From Aromatoleum evansii (GTDB lineage Bacteria; Pseudomonadota; Gammaproteobacteria; Burkholderiales; Rhodocyclaceae): a stretch of 64,000 nt of DNA. A program made the translations under genes and the position numbers. This document shows, in pieces, positions 36,454 through 45,633 of the stretch. Each line of letters starts with the position of its first letter. Position 1 is the stretch's first letter. The notes under the pieces are model-generated. The model ran no database searches, was not told the origin of the DNA, and saw only the letters and a program-made list of their open reading frames with translations. The DNA is taken from NCBI RefSeq assembly GCF_012910805.1, contig NZ_WTVK01000022.1, positions 1 through 64,000 on the forward strand. The letters are read 5' to 3'.

Positions 36454-38250
36454 ATGGAGCAGATCCGGAAACGTGCAGGCTGGTCGGTCGCGGTATCCGC
36501 CCTCGCGCTGTCCCTGGCAAGCATGGGGAGCGTGCAGGCCAAGGAGGTGACCGACGCCGACATCCTCGCGGACGGCACCGGCAACACCACGCAGATCGTG
36601 ACCTACGGCCTCGGCACCAAGGGGCAGCGCTTCAGCCCGCTGGCCAAGGTCAACCCGCAGACGGTGAAGAACCTCGTCCCCGTGTGGTCGTTCTCCTTCG
36701 GTGGCGAGAAGCAGCGCGGGCAGCAGTCGCAGCCGATCATCTTCGACGGCAAGATGTACGTGACCGCCTCCTACAGCCGCATCTTCGCGCTCGACGTGAA
36801 GACCGGCGAGAAGCTGTGGAAATACGAGCACCGCCTGCCCGACGGCATCATGCCGTGCTGTGACGTGATCAACCGCGGTGCCGCCATCTACGGCAACCTG
36901 GTGATCTTCGGCACGCTCGACGCGCAACTCGTCGCGCTGGACAAGGACACCGGCAAGGTCGTGTGGAAGGAGAAGATCGAAGACTACAAGGCGGGCTATT
37001 CCTTCACCGCCGCACCCCAGATCGTCAAGGGCATGGTCATCACCGGCAACTCCGGCGGCGAGTTCGGCATCGTCGGGCGCGTGGATGCGCGCGACGCGAA
37101 GACCGGCAAGCTGGTGTGGACGCGCCCGGTCGTCGAAGGCCACATGGGCTTCAAGTACGACAAGGAAGGCAAGCAGGTCGAGAACGGCATCAGCGGCACG
37201 ACCAACGCGACCTGGCCGGGCGACCTGTGGAAGACCGGCGGCGCGGCACCCTGGCTGTCGGCCTATTACGATCCGGACGTGAACCTGATCTTCATCGGCA
37301 CCGGCAACCCCGCGCCGTGGAACAGCTGGCTGCGCCCGGGCGACAACCTGTACTCGTCCTCCACCGTCGCGATCGACCCCGACACCGGCAAGATCGTGTG
37401 GCACTACCAGACCACGCCGCACGACGGCTGGGACTTCGACGGCGTGAACGAATTCGTGTCCTTCGAGTACAAGGATCCGAAGAGCGGCAAGATGGTGAAG
37501 GCCGGCGGCAAGGCAGACCGCAACGGCTTCTTCTTCGTCAATGACCGCACCAACGGCAAGCTGCTCAACGCCTTCCCGTTCGTCAATCGCATCGACTGGG
37601 CCAAGGGCATCGACCTGAACACCGGCCGGCCGATCTACAACGACGACAAGCGTCCGGGCAACCCCTTCACCGAAGGCGGCGGCGACGGCAAGAAGGGCGA
37701 GGTGGTGTTTAACGCACCGTCCTTCCTCGGCGGCAAGAACCAGATGCCGATGGCGTACAGCCCGAAGACCGGCTACTTCTACGTGCCGGCCAACGAGTGG
37801 GGCATGGACATCTGGAACGAGCCGGTGTCGTACAAGCGCGGCGCGGCCTACCTGGGTGCGGGCTTCACGATCAAGGCGCTCAACGAGGACTACATCGGCG
37901 CGCTGCGCGCGGTCGATCCGGTCAGCGGCAAGATCGTGTGGGAGGTGAAGAACAACGCTCCGCTGTGGGGCGGCGTGCTCACCACCGGCGGCAACCTGGT
38001 GTTCTACGGCACCCCCGAGGGCTACCTGAAGGCGGTCGACGCGACCAACGGCAAGGAGCTGTGGAAGTTCCAGACCGGTTCCGGGATCATCGCGCCCCCG
38101 ATCACCTGGGAAGACGGCGGCGAGCAGTACGTCGCGGTCGTTTCGGGTTGGGGCGGTGCGGTGCCGCTGTGGGGCGGCGACGTCGCCAAGCGCGTGAACT
38201 TCCTCGAGCAGGGTGGTTCCGTGTGGGTGTTCAAGCTGCACAAGTCGTAA
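36454..38250 (+). CDS. PQQ-dependent alcohol dehydrogenase, ExaA/PedH type with lanthanide Asp
   Basis: A 598-residue periplasmic quinoprotein similar to Pseudomonas ExaA/PedH ethanol dehydrogenases ([35 protein letters not shown]). The signal peptide ends at VQA near residue 30. The vicinal cysteines are present (C135-C136 in PCCDVINRG). Metal ligands are Glu in SGGEFGIVG and Asn in GTGNPAPW. Catalytic D327 is followed by D329 in [10 protein letters not shown]; ExaA has Ser at the second position, while lanthanide enzymes such as PedH have Asp. No fused cytochrome. It probably feeds electrons to a separate cytochrome c not in this window. Preceded by AAAAGGAGG and a sigma-54 promoter. Confidence 0.94.
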   Translation: MEQIRKRAGWSVAVSALALSLASMGSVQAKEVTDADILADGTGNTTQIVTYGLGTKGQRFSPLAKVNPQTVKNLVPVWSFSFGGEKQRGQQSQPIIFDGKMYVTASYSRIFALDVKTGEKLWKYEHRLPDGIMPCCDVINRGAAIYGNLVIFGTLDAQLVALDKDTGKVVWKEKIEDYKAGYSFTAAPQIVKGMVITGNSGGEFGIVGRVDARDAKTGKLVWTRPVVEGHMGFKYDKEGKQVENGISGTTNATWPGDLWKTGGAAPWLSAYYDPDVNLIFIGTGNPAPWNSWLRPGDNLYSSSTVAIDPDTGKIVWHYQTTPHDGWDFDGVNEFVSFEYKDPKSGKMVKAGGKADRNGFFFVNDRTNGKLLNAFPFVNRIDWAKGIDLNTGRPIYNDDKRPGNPFTEGGGDGKKGEVVFNAPSFLGGKNQMPMAYSPKTGYFYVPANEWGMDIWNEPVSYKRGAAYLGAGFTIKALNEDYIGALRAVDPVSGKIVWEVKNNAPLWGGVLTTGGNLVFYGTPEGYLKAVDATNGKELWKFQTGSGIIAPPITWEDGGEQYVAVVSGWGGAVPLWGGDVAKRVNFLEQGGSVWVFKLHKS

Positions 38251-38257
38251 GCGCATC

Positions 38258-38282
38258 GCGGGACGGCGTCGTGCCGTCCCGC
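38258..38282 (+). terminator. Hairpin after the PQQ dehydrogenase
   Basis: GCGGGACGGC-GTCGT-GCCGTCCCGC is a perfect 10-bp stem 8 bp after the stop codon. It lacks a T-run, so partial termination or mRNA stabilisation ahead of the Cache gene is more likely than a full stop. Confidence 0.5.
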
Positions 38283-38419
38283 GCGCAGCCCCCCGGTTCG
38301 CCGGGGTGGCCGGCTGAGCCTGCCTGGGCCTGCCCGCTGGCGCCCGGGCGGGTTCAGCCGACCATCTCGCCAACGGTTCAAATTCCGCTTTTCCGCATAT
38401 CGCCCGAAAGGATCTGCAC

Positions 38420-39274
38420 GTGAAAAAACTCCCCCTGAAGTCGTTCGCCGCCGCGACCCTGCTTGCCCTTGCCGCGCAGTCCGCCACGGCGGTCGATCGC
38501 AGCACCCCGCGCGAAGCCCGCACGCTGTTCGAGCAGGCGGTCAAATACATGGAAGCGAACGGCCCGGAGCGCGCCTTCGCCGCCTTCAACGACCGCAGCG
38601 GCCAGTTCGTGCGCAAGGATCTGTACGTGTTCGTGATCGACGACAAGGGCGTGTACCAGGCGAGCGGCGCGGCGCCGGAGGCGCTCGTCGGCCTCACCGT
38701 GCTGAACACCACCGACGCGGCGGGCAACCCGCTGTTCCGCGAGATGATCGACAGCACGCGCGTGACCCCCGAGGCGACGGTGCGCTACATGTGGCTCAAC
38801 CGCGTGACCAACAAGGTCGAGCCCAAGGTGAGCTACGTGCGCAAGATCGGCGGCTACGTGCTGGGCGTCGGCTACTCGGCTCCGCGCGCGAGCGCCGACG
38901 ACGCCCGCGCGATGCTAGATCGTGCCGTCTCGCTTGCCCGCGCCGACGGCCATGCGAAGGCCGCTGCCGCCTTCAACGACCGCCGTGGCGCCTTCGTCAA
39001 GGATGACCTCTACGTGTTCATGGTGAACATCGACAACGGCAAGTTCGAGGCGATGGGCATGAATCCCGCGCTGTCGGATACCGACGCGCGCGGCTTGGCG
39101 GATGCCGAGGGACACAAGATCGTCGCCGAGATGATCGAGAAGCTGAAGTCCGCCGACGAAGCCACCGTCGATTACGTGTGGCGCAATCCCGTCACCAACC
39201 GCGTCGAGAAGAAGCGCTCCTACGTGCGGCGCGAGGGCGGCTCGCTGATTGGCGTCGGGCACTACATGGAGTAA
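38420..39274 (+). CDS. Periplasmic tandem single-Cache domain protein
   Basis: A 284-residue exported protein (signal peptide ending at ATA near residue 25) made of two homologous halves. Each half has AFAAFNDRSGQFVRKDLYVFVID or AAAAFNDRRGAFVKDDLYVFMVN, and ends in NRVTNKVEPKVSYVRKIGG or NPVTNRVEKKRSYVRREGG. This is the single-Cache sensor fold normally seen on chemoreceptors and kinases, here with no membrane or output domain. Located 169 bp after the PQQ dehydrogenase, it may bind the alcohol, its product or a metal and present it to a membrane sensor. Confidence 0.8.
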   Translation: MKKLPLKSFAAATLLALAAQSATAVDRSTPREARTLFEQAVKYMEANGPERAFAAFNDRSGQFVRKDLYVFVIDDKGVYQASGAAPEALVGLTVLNTTDAAGNPLFREMIDSTRVTPEATVRYMWLNRVTNKVEPKVSYVRKIGGYVLGVGYSAPRASADDARAMLDRAVSLARADGHAKAAAAFNDRRGAFVKDDLYVFMVNIDNGKFEAMGMNPALSDTDARGLADAEGHKIVAEMIEKLKSADEATVDYVWRNPVTNRVEKKRSYVRREGGSLIGVGHYME

Positions 39275-39332
39275 GCACCCGGCTGCACACCGGGCGCCAG
39301 CACTCCGGGCGCCCGTGGCGGGCGAGCCACGC

Positions 39333-39370
39333 AGGCAGGGCAAGCTTCCGGGGAGAAGCTTGCCCTGCCT
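39333..39370. terminator. Perfect 15-bp hairpin between converging genes
   Basis: AGGCAGGGCAAGCTT and AAGCTTGCCCTGCCT flank an eight-base loop. The hairpin lies between the Cache gene and the converging PAS-GGDEF-EAL gene, touching the stop codon of the latter. It probably works as a bidirectional terminator. Confidence 0.65.
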
Positions 39371-41919
39371 CAATTGGCCGCGTAGCCCGGCGGGTGCCGG
39401 GCCCTCCGGGCGCCTCCCGGGCCGCGCTCCAGTTGGTACCACGCCGCGGCGGCCGGGGCATCGAGCAGTCCCGCCAGCTCATCCGCCGCCATCGGGCGGC
39501 CGAACAGGTAGCCCTGGGCCTCATGGCAGCCGTGGCGGCGCAGCAGCGCCGCCTGCTCGACGGTTTCCACGCCCTCGGCGATCACCCGGTGATTGAGCGA
39601 GCGGGCGATCTGGATGACCGCGCGCGCGATCGCCCTGTCTTCCGCGTTGCTGCATACGTCGGTCACGAAGGAGCGGTCGATCTTCAGCTTGTTCAGCGGG
39701 AAGCGCTTGAGATAGGCCAGGCTCGAGTAGCCGGTGCCGAAATCGTCGATCGCGAGGCCGTAGCCGGCGCGTTTCAGCGCGTCGAGCACTTCGCGCGCCG
39801 CGTTCACGTCTTCCATGAGGGTCGATTCGGTGAGCTCGAGCTCGATCATGCCGGGCGCCACGCCGGTATCGCGCTGTACGGCAGCGAGCGTCGCGATGAG
39901 GTCCGAGCGGTAGATCTGTCTCCCCGACACGTTGATGCTCACCTGGATGGGCAGCCCCGCATCGCGCCAGCACCGCGCCTGGCGGAAGGCCTCGTGGATC
40001 ACGTACTCGCCGATGGGCAGGATCAGGCCGCTTTCCTCGGCGACCGGGATGAAGCGGGCCGGGCTCACCGGCTCGCCGTCGCGCGGCGTCCAGCGCAGCA
40101 GGGCCTCGGCGCCGAATACGCGCCCGGTGCGCAGATTGACCTGCGGCTGATAGACGAGGCCGAGTTCGTCGCGCCCCAGCGCCTGCCGCAGGCGGCCGTG
40201 CAGGACCAGGCGTTCGGCCGCCTTGGCGTTCATCTTCTCGTCGAAGTAGCTGAAGGTGCCGCGGCCGCATTCCTTCGAGTGATACATCGCCGTGTCGGCC
40301 TTCTGCAGCAGGGTGTCGAAATCCCGCCCGTCGCCGGGAAAGACCGCCACCCCGATCGAACCGCCGATGCTCAGCACCTGGCCCTCGATCTCGACCGGCG
40401 CCTCCATGCAGGCCTCGATCTTGCGGGCGACGCTCACGACGTCCTCGGGGCTGGGAACGTGTTCCAGCAGGATCACGAACTCGTCGCCCCCTAGGCGGCT
40501 GATCATGTCGCTGCCGTACAGGGCATGGCGCAGGCGGTCGGCCACGGCGATCAGCAGCGCATCGCCCACCGGATGGCCGAGCGAGTCGTTCACGCGCTTG
40601 AAGTGGTCGAGGTCGAGGAACAGCAGGGCGAGGTGGTGACCGGTGTGCAGGGCATGCTCTGCGGCCTGGGCGAAGCGCTCGCGCAGCAGGCTGCGGTTGG
40701 GCAACCCCGTGAGCGCGTCGTGGCGCGCGAGGAAGCGCACGCGCTCCTCCGCCTGTCGGCGCCGCGTCACGTCCGAGAAGGCCCCGACGAAGTGCGCAAC
40801 GCGCCCGGCGTCGTCGCGCACGACGGAGATCGACAGGCGTTTGGGATAGATTTCGCCGTTCTTGCGGCGGTCCCAGATCTCGCCCTCCCAGCGGTTCTCC
40901 GCCAGCAGGATCTCCCACATCCGGCGATAGAATTCGCCGTCGTGGCGCCCGGACTTGAGCAGGGCGGGCGTGCGGCCGATCACCTCCGCCGCGGCGTAGC
41001 CGGTGATGCGCGTGAAAGCCGAGTTCACGCTGATGATGCGGTTCTCCGCATCGCACATCATCAGCGCCTCGCTGCTGTTCTCGAACACCGTGCCCGCCAG
41101 TTCGAGCTGGCGCTGCTGTCGCTTGTGCGCGTCGATGTCCGAATACACCCAGATCGAACCGCCGTGGGGGCGCTGGGGGTCGAGCGGGCGGCCGATGCGG
41201 TAGCACCACATCTGCTGCCCGTCGCGCCGCTGCAGCAGCACCTCGTCCTCGCTGAAACCCTGTGCTTCGAGCCGGTGATAGAGGCGGATGCCGTTCTCGC
41301 GCCAGTCGCGGTTCGACGGGTAGAGCATCGCGGTCTTCTGGCCGACCAGGTCCTGCGGTCCCGCATAGCCGAAGAGCTCCGCCATGCGCGGATTGCAGCG
41401 CAGGATCACGCGATCCTGGATATAGGCGATGCCGACGTGCGCGTTGTCGAAGATCACGCGCTGCTCGTCCAGCAGCTCCTGCAGGCGGCGCTCCGCCTCC
41501 TTGCGCTCGGTGATGTCCTGCAGGGTCTCGATCGCCCCGATCACGCAGCCGCGCTCGTTGCGGATCGGCGCCGCGGTGAAATGCAGCCACATCCCGCCCT
41601 CGCCGAGGTGGGGGAAGAAGTCCTCCGCCTCGTAGCTGCCGGGGATGCTCTTCGACGGCCGATATTTGCCCGCGTAGTACGACGGGATGAGCATCTCGAT
41701 GCATCCCGAGGCGACCAGGTCGGCCATGACGGGACGGCGCTCGGCGTAGAAGGGGCGCCACTGCTCCGTCGTGCCGACGATCTCTTCCGCGGATACGCCC
41801 AGCATCAGCTCGCACGCATGGTTCCAGTAGCGGACGCGGTGCTCGCCGTCTATGACGAAGGTTGCCACCGGCGAACCGTTGACCAGTTCGCCGACTCTTG
41901 TCTCCAGAATTTGAACCAT
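39370..41919 (-). CDS. PAS-PAS-PAS-GGDEF-EAL cyclic di-GMP signalling protein
   Basis: An 849-residue cytoplasmic protein without membrane segments. Three PAS domains (about 10-150, 155-285, 290-410), a GGDEF domain with intact SRLGGDEFVILL and an EAL domain with AEALLRW, IELELTESTLMED and IDDFGTGYSSLAYLKRFPLNKLKIDRSFV. All phosphodiesterase motifs appear present, so degradation of cyclic di-GMP is expected; the GGDEF part may be active or GTP-sensing. I start at the ATG at 41919, where the first PAS begins; an in-frame upstream ATG would add 37 residues of unlike composition. Confidence 0.9.
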   Translation of the reverse strand: MVQILETRVGELVNGSPVATFVIDGEHRVRYWNHACELMLGVSAEEIVGTTEQWRPFYAERRPVMADLVASGCIEMLIPSYYAGKYRPSKSIPGSYEAEDFFPHLGEGGMWLHFTAAPIRNERGCVIGAIETLQDITERKEAERRLQELLDEQRVIFDNAHVGIAYIQDRVILRCNPRMAELFGYAGPQDLVGQKTAMLYPSNRDWRENGIRLYHRLEAQGFSEDEVLLQRRDGQQMWCYRIGRPLDPQRPHGGSIWVYSDIDAHKRQQRQLELAGTVFENSSEALMMCDAENRIISVNSAFTRITGYAAAEVIGRTPALLKSGRHDGEFYRRMWEILLAENRWEGEIWDRRKNGEIYPKRLSISVVRDDAGRVAHFVGAFSDVTRRRQAEERVRFLARHDALTGLPNRSLLRERFAQAAEHALHTGHHLALLFLDLDHFKRVNDSLGHPVGDALLIAVADRLRHALYGSDMISRLGGDEFVILLEHVPSPEDVVSVARKIEACMEAPVEIEGQVLSIGGSIGVAVFPGDGRDFDTLLQKADTAMYHSKECGRGTFSYFDEKMNAKAAERLVLHGRLRQALGRDELGLVYQPQVNLRTGRVFGAEALLRWTPRDGEPVSPARFIPVAEESGLILPIGEYVIHEAFRQARCWRDAGLPIQVSINVSGRQIYRSDLIATLAAVQRDTGVAPGMIELELTESTLMEDVNAAREVLDALKRAGYGLAIDDFGTGYSSLAYLKRFPLNKLKIDRSFVTDVCSNAEDRAIARAVIQIARSLNHRVIAEGVETVEQAALLRRHGCHEAQGYLFGRPMAADELAGLLDAPAAAAWYQLERGPGGARRARHPPGYAAN

Positions 41920-42382
41920 CTCGGATCGGGGTAAGTCAGTTGTTTTATAGGAATTATTTATGGGGTTATATAACGAACAGCTTACTGGCAACTTGCAGTC
42001 CGAGGCCAGCAAGTTGCGTACCTCCCTCATCTCGCCGTGAAACCCGCGAATTCAACGGCTTTTTCCGGGACAGTCGCGACCGTGGTGACAGTTTTGCGAC
42101 ATTTGCTATCAGCTTTGCCCCCTCCCGCGCGGACGCCGCGCCTGCGGATGTGCCGGATTGACAAGGTGAGAGCCTTGTAGCAATGAGGCTTTGCGCGGAT
42201 TGGCGATTTCGCCGCGCAAACATACTGCGCTGCAAAAACGGTGGAGAGCCCTCATTGAGGTGCGGGGGATTTTTTGCCACCATGCGCAGCGTTTCCTGTT
42301 GTTGATCCTATGTTGTCGTGGTCTTTCCTGCGCCCCGACCCCGGGCGCGAAGCCGCTGTGAAGAACTCATGAGGAATTCCGG
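41920..42382. other. Intergenic region between the cyclic di-GMP protein and the ABC transporter operon
   Basis: About 460 bp between divergent genes. It holds an AT-rich patch (41940-41980), a near-palindrome TGACAGTTTTGCGACA around 42086, which resembles an ArgR-type half-site arrangement, and an inverted repeat TTTGCGCGG/CCGCGCAAA (42190-42220). No gene is seen. The operon promoter must lie in its last 100 bp. Confidence 0.5.
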
Positions 42383-43174
42383 ATGAAAAAGACTGCACTG
42401 ATCTTCGCCATGCTCGCCCTGACCGCGGGCGGCGCCTTCGCAAAGGACTGGAAGGAGATCCGCCTGGCGTCCGAGGGCGCCTACCCCCCGTTCAACATCA
42501 CCGCCGCCGACGGTTCGCTGCAGGGCTTCGATGTCGATATCGGCAACGCGCTGTGCGCCGAGATGAAGGCCAAGTGCACGTGGGTGAAACAGGAATGGGA
42601 CGGCATGATCCCCGCGCTGGTCGCGCGCAAGTTCGACGCGATCATCGCGTCGATGTCGATCACCGATGAGCGCAAGGCCAAGGTCGATTTCACCGACAAG
42701 TACTACGCCTCGCCGCTGGCGCTGATCGCCAAGAGCGGCTCGCCGCTGCGTCCCGACACCGCCTCGCTGAAGGGCAAGAAGGTCGGCGTGCAGCGCGGCA
42801 CCGTGTCGGACAACTTCGCCACCAAGTACTGGGAAGGCAAGGGTCCGGAGCTGGTCCGTTACGCCAAGCAGGATGAAGCCTACCTCGACCTGAAGTCGGG
42901 CCGTCTGGATGCGGCGTTCGCCGACTACCTCGAAGCCTACGGCGGCTTCCTCACCAAGCCCGAGGGCCAGGGCTACGACGTCGCCGGCGATCGCCTGTTC
43001 GGCAAGAACGCCGAAGAGAAGGGCGTGATCGGCGAGGGCATCGGCATCGCCGTGCGCAAGAAGGACAAGGAGCTGACCGCGCAGCTCAACAAGGCGCTCG
43101 CCGCCATCCGCGCCAACGGCAAGTACGAGGAAATCCGCAAGAAGTACTTCCCGATGGACATCTACGGCAACTGA
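42383..43174 (+). CDS. aotJ: Periplasmic lysine/arginine/ornithine-type binding protein
   Basis: A 263-residue solute-binding protein with signal peptide MKKTALIFAMLALTAGGAFA. EIRLASEGAYPPFNITAADGSLQGFDVDIGNALC is the classic family-3 start, with WDGMIPALVARKFDAIIASMSITDERK following. It captures basic amino acids for the permease pair downstream. The order (binding protein, two permeases, ATPase, AraC-type regulator, arginine succinyltransferases) mirrors the Pseudomonas aot-argR and aru genes, hence the proposed name. A terminator after it separates it from the membrane genes. Confidence 0.9.
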   Translation: MKKTALIFAMLALTAGGAFAKDWKEIRLASEGAYPPFNITAADGSLQGFDVDIGNALCAEMKAKCTWVKQEWDGMIPALVARKFDAIIASMSITDERKAKVDFTDKYYASPLALIAKSGSPLRPDTASLKGKKVGVQRGTVSDNFATKYWEGKGPELVRYAKQDEAYLDLKSGRLDAAFADYLEAYGGFLTKPEGQGYDVAGDRLFGKNAEEKGVIGEGIGIAVRKKDKELTAQLNKALAAIRANGKYEEIRKKYFPMDIYGN

Positions 43175-43190
43175 TCGCCGCCAGGAAAGA

Positions 43191-43228
43191 AGCGCCGGAT
43201 TGCACCCGCAAGCGGCGCTTTTTCTTTT
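43191..43228 (+). terminator. Intra-operon terminator after the binding protein gene
   Basis: AGCGCCG and CGGCGCT (43191-43197 and 43213-43219) form a 7-bp stem with a 15-base loop followed by TTTTTCTTTT. Partial termination here would keep the binding protein more abundant than the permeases, a usual arrangement. Confidence 0.75.
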
Positions 43229-43253
43229 CCCGTTTTCCCGGAGTCAGTGAGCG

Positions 43254-43946
43254 ATGGATGCCCTGATCGAATACTCCCCCAGCCTGCTCGGCGGCGCGTG
43301 GGTCACCCTCAAGGTGGCGCTGCTGTCGCTGGTGCTGGCGGTCGCCAGCGGCCTGTTGGGGGCCGCGTGCAAGCTGTCGAACCTGCTGCCGCTGCGCCTG
43401 TGGACCATGCTCTACACGACGATCGTGCGCGGCGTGCCCGATCTCGTGATGATGCTGCTGGTGTTCTACGGCGGCCAGCTGCTGCTCAACGAGGTCATCG
43501 ATTACTTCGAGTGGGAGTTCATCGAGATCAACCCCTTCGTCGCCGGCGTGCTGACGATCGGCTTCATCTTCGGCGCCTACTTCACCGAAACCTTCCGCGG
43601 CGCCTTCCTCTCCGTGTCCGCGGGCCAGCTCGAGGCCGGGCGCGCCTACGGCATGACCGGCTGGCAGGTGTTCCGCCGGATCATGTTTCCGCAAATGTTG
43701 CGCTTTGCGCTGCCCGGCATCGGCAACAACTGGCTCGTGTTGCTGAAGAGCACCGCCATCGTCTCGATGATCGGCCTCTCCGACATGACCTCGCTCGCCG
43801 ACCAGGCGGGCCGCTCGACGCATCAGCCCTTCACCTTCTACCTCGCCGTGTGCGCGCTCTACCTCGCGATGACGGCGGTGTCGGGCTACGTCCTCAACCG
43901 GATGACCACGCGCTACAACGTGGGCGTGCGCGAAGCCAACGTCTGA
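43254..43946 (+). CDS. aotQ: Basic amino acid ABC transporter permease, HisQ/AotQ type
   Basis: A 230-residue inner-membrane permease with about five membrane segments. SLLGGAWVTLKVALLSLVLA and the EAA loop EAGRAYGMTGWQVFRRIMFPQMLRFALPG near 125-155 place it in the HisM/HisQ group. It pairs with the next gene to make the channel. Confidence 0.9.
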   Translation: MDALIEYSPSLLGGAWVTLKVALLSLVLAVASGLLGAACKLSNLLPLRLWTMLYTTIVRGVPDLVMMLLVFYGGQLLLNEVIDYFEWEFIEINPFVAGVLTIGFIFGAYFTETFRGAFLSVSAGQLEAGRAYGMTGWQVFRRIMFPQMLRFALPGIGNNWLVLLKSTAIVSMIGLSDMTSLADQAGRSTHQPFTFYLAVCALYLAMTAVSGYVLNRMTTRYNVGVREANV

Positions 43947-43956
43947 CGGAGCCATC

Positions 43957-44691
43957 ATGGAACTGTTCGATTTCCAGGTCATCACCACCAGCCTGCCGGA
44001 GTTCTGGCGCGGCCTGCTGATGACGCTGCAGCTCACCGGCATCGCGCTGCTGGCCGGCTTCGCCGGCGCCGTGCCGCTGGCCGTGGCGCGCGTGTCGAAG
44101 AACCGCTGGGTGAGCGGCCCGGTCGCGGCCTACACCTACTTCTTCCGCGGCACGCCGATGCTCGTGCAACTGCTGCTGATCTACTACGGCGCCGGCCAGT
44201 GGCAGTGGATGCAGGAGGCGTGGCAGGCGGGCCATCCCTTCTGGCTGCTGTTCCGCGAACCCTTCTTCTGCGCGCTGCTCGCCTTCGGCCTCAACACCTG
44301 CGCCTACACCATCGAGATCATCGCCGGCGCGATGCGCAACACGCCCCACGGCGAGATCGAGGCCGCCAAGGCGATGGGCATGAGCCGCTACAAGGCGCTG
44401 CAGCGCATCGTGCTGCCGTCGTCGCTGCGCCGCATGCTGCCCTCGTACAGCAACGAGGTGATCCTGATGCTGCAGGGCTCGGCGATCGCCAGCGCGGTGA
44501 CGCTGGTCGACATCACCGGCGCCGCGCGCAACGTGTACTCGCGCCATTTCGCACCCTTCGAGGCCTTCGTCTTCGCCGGCCTCGTCTACCTCGTGCTCAC
44601 CTTCGTGCTGGTCGGGCTGTTCAAGTACGCCGAGGGCCGTTGGCTCGCGCATCTCGCGCCGCGCAAGGCCGGAAAGAAACTGGAGGCATAA
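43957..44691 (+). CDS. aotM: Basic amino acid ABC transporter permease, HisM/AotM type
   Basis: A 244-residue permease. [18 protein letters not shown] is the family signature and [30 protein letters not shown] the EAA loop that contacts the ATPase. It begins 10 bp after its partner and ends immediately before the ATPase leader. Confidence 0.92.
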   Translation: MELFDFQVITTSLPEFWRGLLMTLQLTGIALLAGFAGAVPLAVARVSKNRWVSGPVAAYTYFFRGTPMLVQLLLIYYGAGQWQWMQEAWQAGHPFWLLFREPFFCALLAFGLNTCAYTIEIIAGAMRNTPHGEIEAAKAMGMSRYKALQRIVLPSSLRRMLPSYSNEVILMLQGSAIASAVTLVDITGAARNVYSRHFAPFEAFVFAGLVYLVLTFVLVGLFKYAEGRWLAHLAPRKAGKKLEA

Positions 44692-44693
44692 TG

Positions 44694-44804
44694 ATGAATA
44701 ACACCGCGACTCTCGGACGGATCAGCGTCGATGATACGCACAACTCCCGTGCCAGGCAGGACGTGCTCAGAAGCGCTGGGCCCGCCGTCACGCAAGGAAA
44801 CGCA
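44694..44804 (+). repeat. In-frame 37-codon leader resembling a partial copy of the ATPase 5' end
   Basis: The frame is open upstream of the preferred ATPase start and begins [20 protein letters not shown], which aligns with [20 protein letters not shown], the first residues of the ATPase itself. The nucleotide sequences match in the same register. It looks like a tandem duplication of the gene start, with the copy nearer the ribosome site at 44805 being functional. Confidence 0.6.
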
Positions 44805-45587
44805 ATGAACCAGACCGCTACCGTCGAACAGGTCCGCGTCGAAGACTTGCACAAGTCCTACGGCGACAACGAGGTGCTGAAGGGCGTGTCGCTGTCCGCG
44901 AACTCGGGCGACGTCATCAGCATCATCGGTTCCTCTGGCTCGGGCAAGAGCACCTGGCTGCGCTGCATCAACTTCCTCGAGAACCCCACCTCCGGCCGCA
45001 TCGTCGTCGGCGGCAAGGAAGTGGGCCTGACGCGCAACCGCAAGGGCGACCTCGTCGTCGCCGACCCGAAGCAGTTGCAGCAGATCCGCACGCGGCTGTC
45101 GATGGTGTTCCAGCACTTCAACCTGTGGAGCCACATGACGGTGCTGGAGAACGTCATCGAGGCGCCCATCCACGTGCTGGGCATCCCCAAGGCCGAGGTG
45201 ATGGAGCGCGCCGAGCGCTACCTCGAGCGCGTGGGCGTGTGGAACCTCCGCAATGCCTACCCGGCCCACATGTCCGGTGGCCAGCAGCAGCGCGTCGCGA
45301 TCGCGCGTGCGCTGGCGATGGAACCCTCGGTGCTGCTGTTCGACGAGCCGACCTCGGCGCTCGACCCGGAGCTCGTCGGCGAAGTGCTGAAGGTCATGCG
45401 CTCGCTCGCCGAGGAGGGGCGGACCATGCTCGTCGTCACGCACGAGATGGGCTTCGCGCGCGAAGTCTCCAATCACGTGATCTTCGTCCATCGCGGCCGC
45501 GTGGAGGAGGAGGGCAATCCGAAGGAAGTGCTGGTGCGCCCGCAGAGCGAGCGACTGCAGCAGTTCCTGTCGGGCAGCCTGAAGTAA
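44805..45587 (+). CDS. aotP: Basic amino acid ABC transporter ATP-binding protein, HisP/AotP type
   Basis: A 260-residue ATPase. Walker [10 protein letters not shown]-loop [18 protein letters not shown], signature [18 protein letters not shown], Walker [17 protein letters not shown] and the H-loop [12 protein letters not shown] are complete. The ATG at 44805 follows AAGGAAA at six bases and gives the usual family length; an earlier in-frame ATG at 44694 would add 37 residues that appear to be a duplicated start. Confidence 0.93.
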   Translation: MNQTATVEQVRVEDLHKSYGDNEVLKGVSLSANSGDVISIIGSSGSGKSTWLRCINFLENPTSGRIVVGGKEVGLTRNRKGDLVVADPKQLQQIRTRLSMVFQHFNLWSHMTVLENVIEAPIHVLGIPKAEVMERAERYLERVGVWNLRNAYPAHMSGGQQQRVAIARALAMEPSVLLFDEPTSALDPELVGEVLKVMRSLAEEGRTMLVVTHEMGFAREVSNHVIFVHRGRVEEEGNPKEVLVRPQSERLQQFLSGSLK

Positions 45588-45633
45588 TCGCGCGTTCGCG
45601 TCGGCGGACGAGCGCAGCCAAGGGGCGGCCACG

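Noticed and set aside
39521-41815. A 764-codon frame overlapping the PAS-GGDEF-EAL gene on the same strand
   Set aside because: Arg/Ala/Gly-rich shadow of the real frame, with no recognisable domain.
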